The position numbers were made by a program, and so were the translations under genes. DNA of 64,000 bases from Marivirga lumbricoides (GTDB lineage Bacteria; Bacteroidota; Bacteroidia; Cytophagales; Cyclobacteriaceae), in assembly GCF_014636295.1 (NCBI RefSeq), contig NZ_BMEC01000005.1, forward strand, positions 1 to 64,000, in the 5' to 3' direction. Under the pieces are notes generated by a model that was not told the DNA's origin, did no database searches, and worked only from the letters and a program-made list of their open reading frames with translations. The first letter of the stretch is position 1, and every line of letters begins with the position of its first letter. Of this stretch, positions 63,522 to 64,000 are shown in pieces.

Positions 63522-64000
63522 ATGTGGTCAGATAACGAAACATCGGAAGACCTCTTAGGGTTTAAAATACATGCGGACTTACTCATAGATGTAATTAACG
63601 ATGAATCTGTCCTCCCAGTAACTATTGGAGTGTTTGGAGATTGGGGTAGCGGCAAGTCTAGTATCCTCAAAATAGTTAAGGACGAATTATCTGGAGAAGG
63701 TGATGACTTAAGAGATGAGACCCTTGTATTGTATTTCAACGGCTGGGTGTTTGAAGGGTATGATGATGCGAAGGCCGCTTTGCTTGAGTCAATTGTTGAA
63801 AAGTTCAGAGAACATAAAACCATTGGGAATAAAGTAAAAGATCAAACAACGAAGCTTCTCAAGTCAGTTGATTGGATGAGGGTTCTTGGTCTCAGTTTCA
63901 AAAAAATAATCATACCAGGAGCCATGGCCTATTCCACTGGCGGATTGTCTCTAATTCCCTGCTTCATGGGCGAGTTTTCCAAGCTTGATCCAAAGGAACT
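63522..64000 (+). CDS. KAP family P-loop NTPase, N-terminal part (runs off the window)
   Basis: An ATG at 63522 opens a frame of 159 codons that continues past the right edge. It begins LLGFKIHADLLIDVI and has a Walker A motif GVFGDWGSGKSS (36-47) followed by LVLYFNGWVFEGYDDAKAALLESI, the W..E segment typical of KAP NTPases. Hydrophobic residues near 138-155 (IIIPGAMAYSTGGLSLIP) may be the membrane insertion often found within the KAP domain. KAP proteins include PifA (phage exclusion) and QatA (anti-phage Qat system). The missing remainder and next genes decide whether this is a defence system. Confidence 0.85.
   Translation, partial: MWSDNETSEDLLGFKIHADLLIDVINDESVLPVTIGVFGDWGSGKSSILKIVKDELSGEGDDLRDETLVLYFNGWVFEGYDDAKAALLESIVEKFREHKTIGNKVKDQTTKLLKSVDWMRVLGLSFKKIIIPGAMAYSTGGLSLIPCFMGEFSKLDPKE

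Noticed and set aside
63518-63823. Minus-strand open frame of 101 codons at the right edge
   Set aside because: It is the shadow of the KAP NTPase gene on the plus strand, which has clear motifs.

Overview
The window looks like a chromosomal segment of a Bacteroidota bacterium, most likely order Cytophagales. The grounds are low G+C, a type IX secretion C-terminal domain, Bacteroidota-type promoters (TTTG / TAnnTTTG), a GT3-type glycogen synthase, and families largely confined to this phylum (DUF4301, GIN domain, Porin_10-type porin, TIGR03643, YfhO). No rRNA or tRNA gene was recognised.

Layout. 1-9271: transposase tail; minus-strand menaquinone genes (DUF3108 gene-menD-menB); a TonB-dependent siderophore receptor with a PepSY membrane protein; an AGCS amino-acid/Na+ symporter. 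9272-10977: a decayed copy of part of a polysaccharide pyruvyl transferase gene, then an FG-GAP-like lipoprotein built from six repeats. 11127-19438: a minus-strand surface-glycan operon with nonulosonic (sialic/KDN-type) acid genes: YfhO-type membrane protein, GT2, a candidate sialyltransferase-like protein, NeuB, a NeuA-phosphatase fusion, and a methyltransferase-pyruvyl transferase fusion. 19629-28580: secreted protein, M20 amidohydrolase, D-threonine aldolase-like enzyme, GIN lipoprotein, PagL-like hydrolase, thyA, a DUF2256 mini-gene missed by length cut-offs, nnr, a tiny T9SS cargo protein, YhhN.

28638-32637 is a methionine operon (metY-metX-hom). Its leader holds a SAM-I riboswitch followed by a 45-codon reading frame ending in MRMCMRCCC, so it may sense both SAM and Met/Cys supply. 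32699-36237: rimK, then a TIGR04283 glycosyltransferase and a DUF547 protein. 35239-43628 is a glycogen/alpha-glucan cluster: a GH57-like protein that seems to lack its catalytic residues, GT4, GH31 and, divergently, GT3 glycogen synthase with DUF4301; a 41-bp near-perfect dyad lies in the divergent promoter region. 44291-54290: zinc-ribbon coiled-coil/Nif3 pair, beta-oxidation pair (thiolase, HADH-ECH fusion), lpxK, porin, miaE, TIGR03643. 54772-57222: orphan PAS histidine kinase.

From about 57400 to the right edge the character changes. There are single, mostly unrecognised plus-strand genes, long noncoding gaps with hairpins, an attC-like inverted repeat, degenerate sequence, and finally the start of a KAP-family P-loop NTPase that runs off the window. 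This looks like accessory, possibly defence-related, DNA. The two most promising novelties are the SAM riboswitch plus Met/Cys leader tandem and the nonulosonate cluster with its unassigned sialyltransferase candidate.
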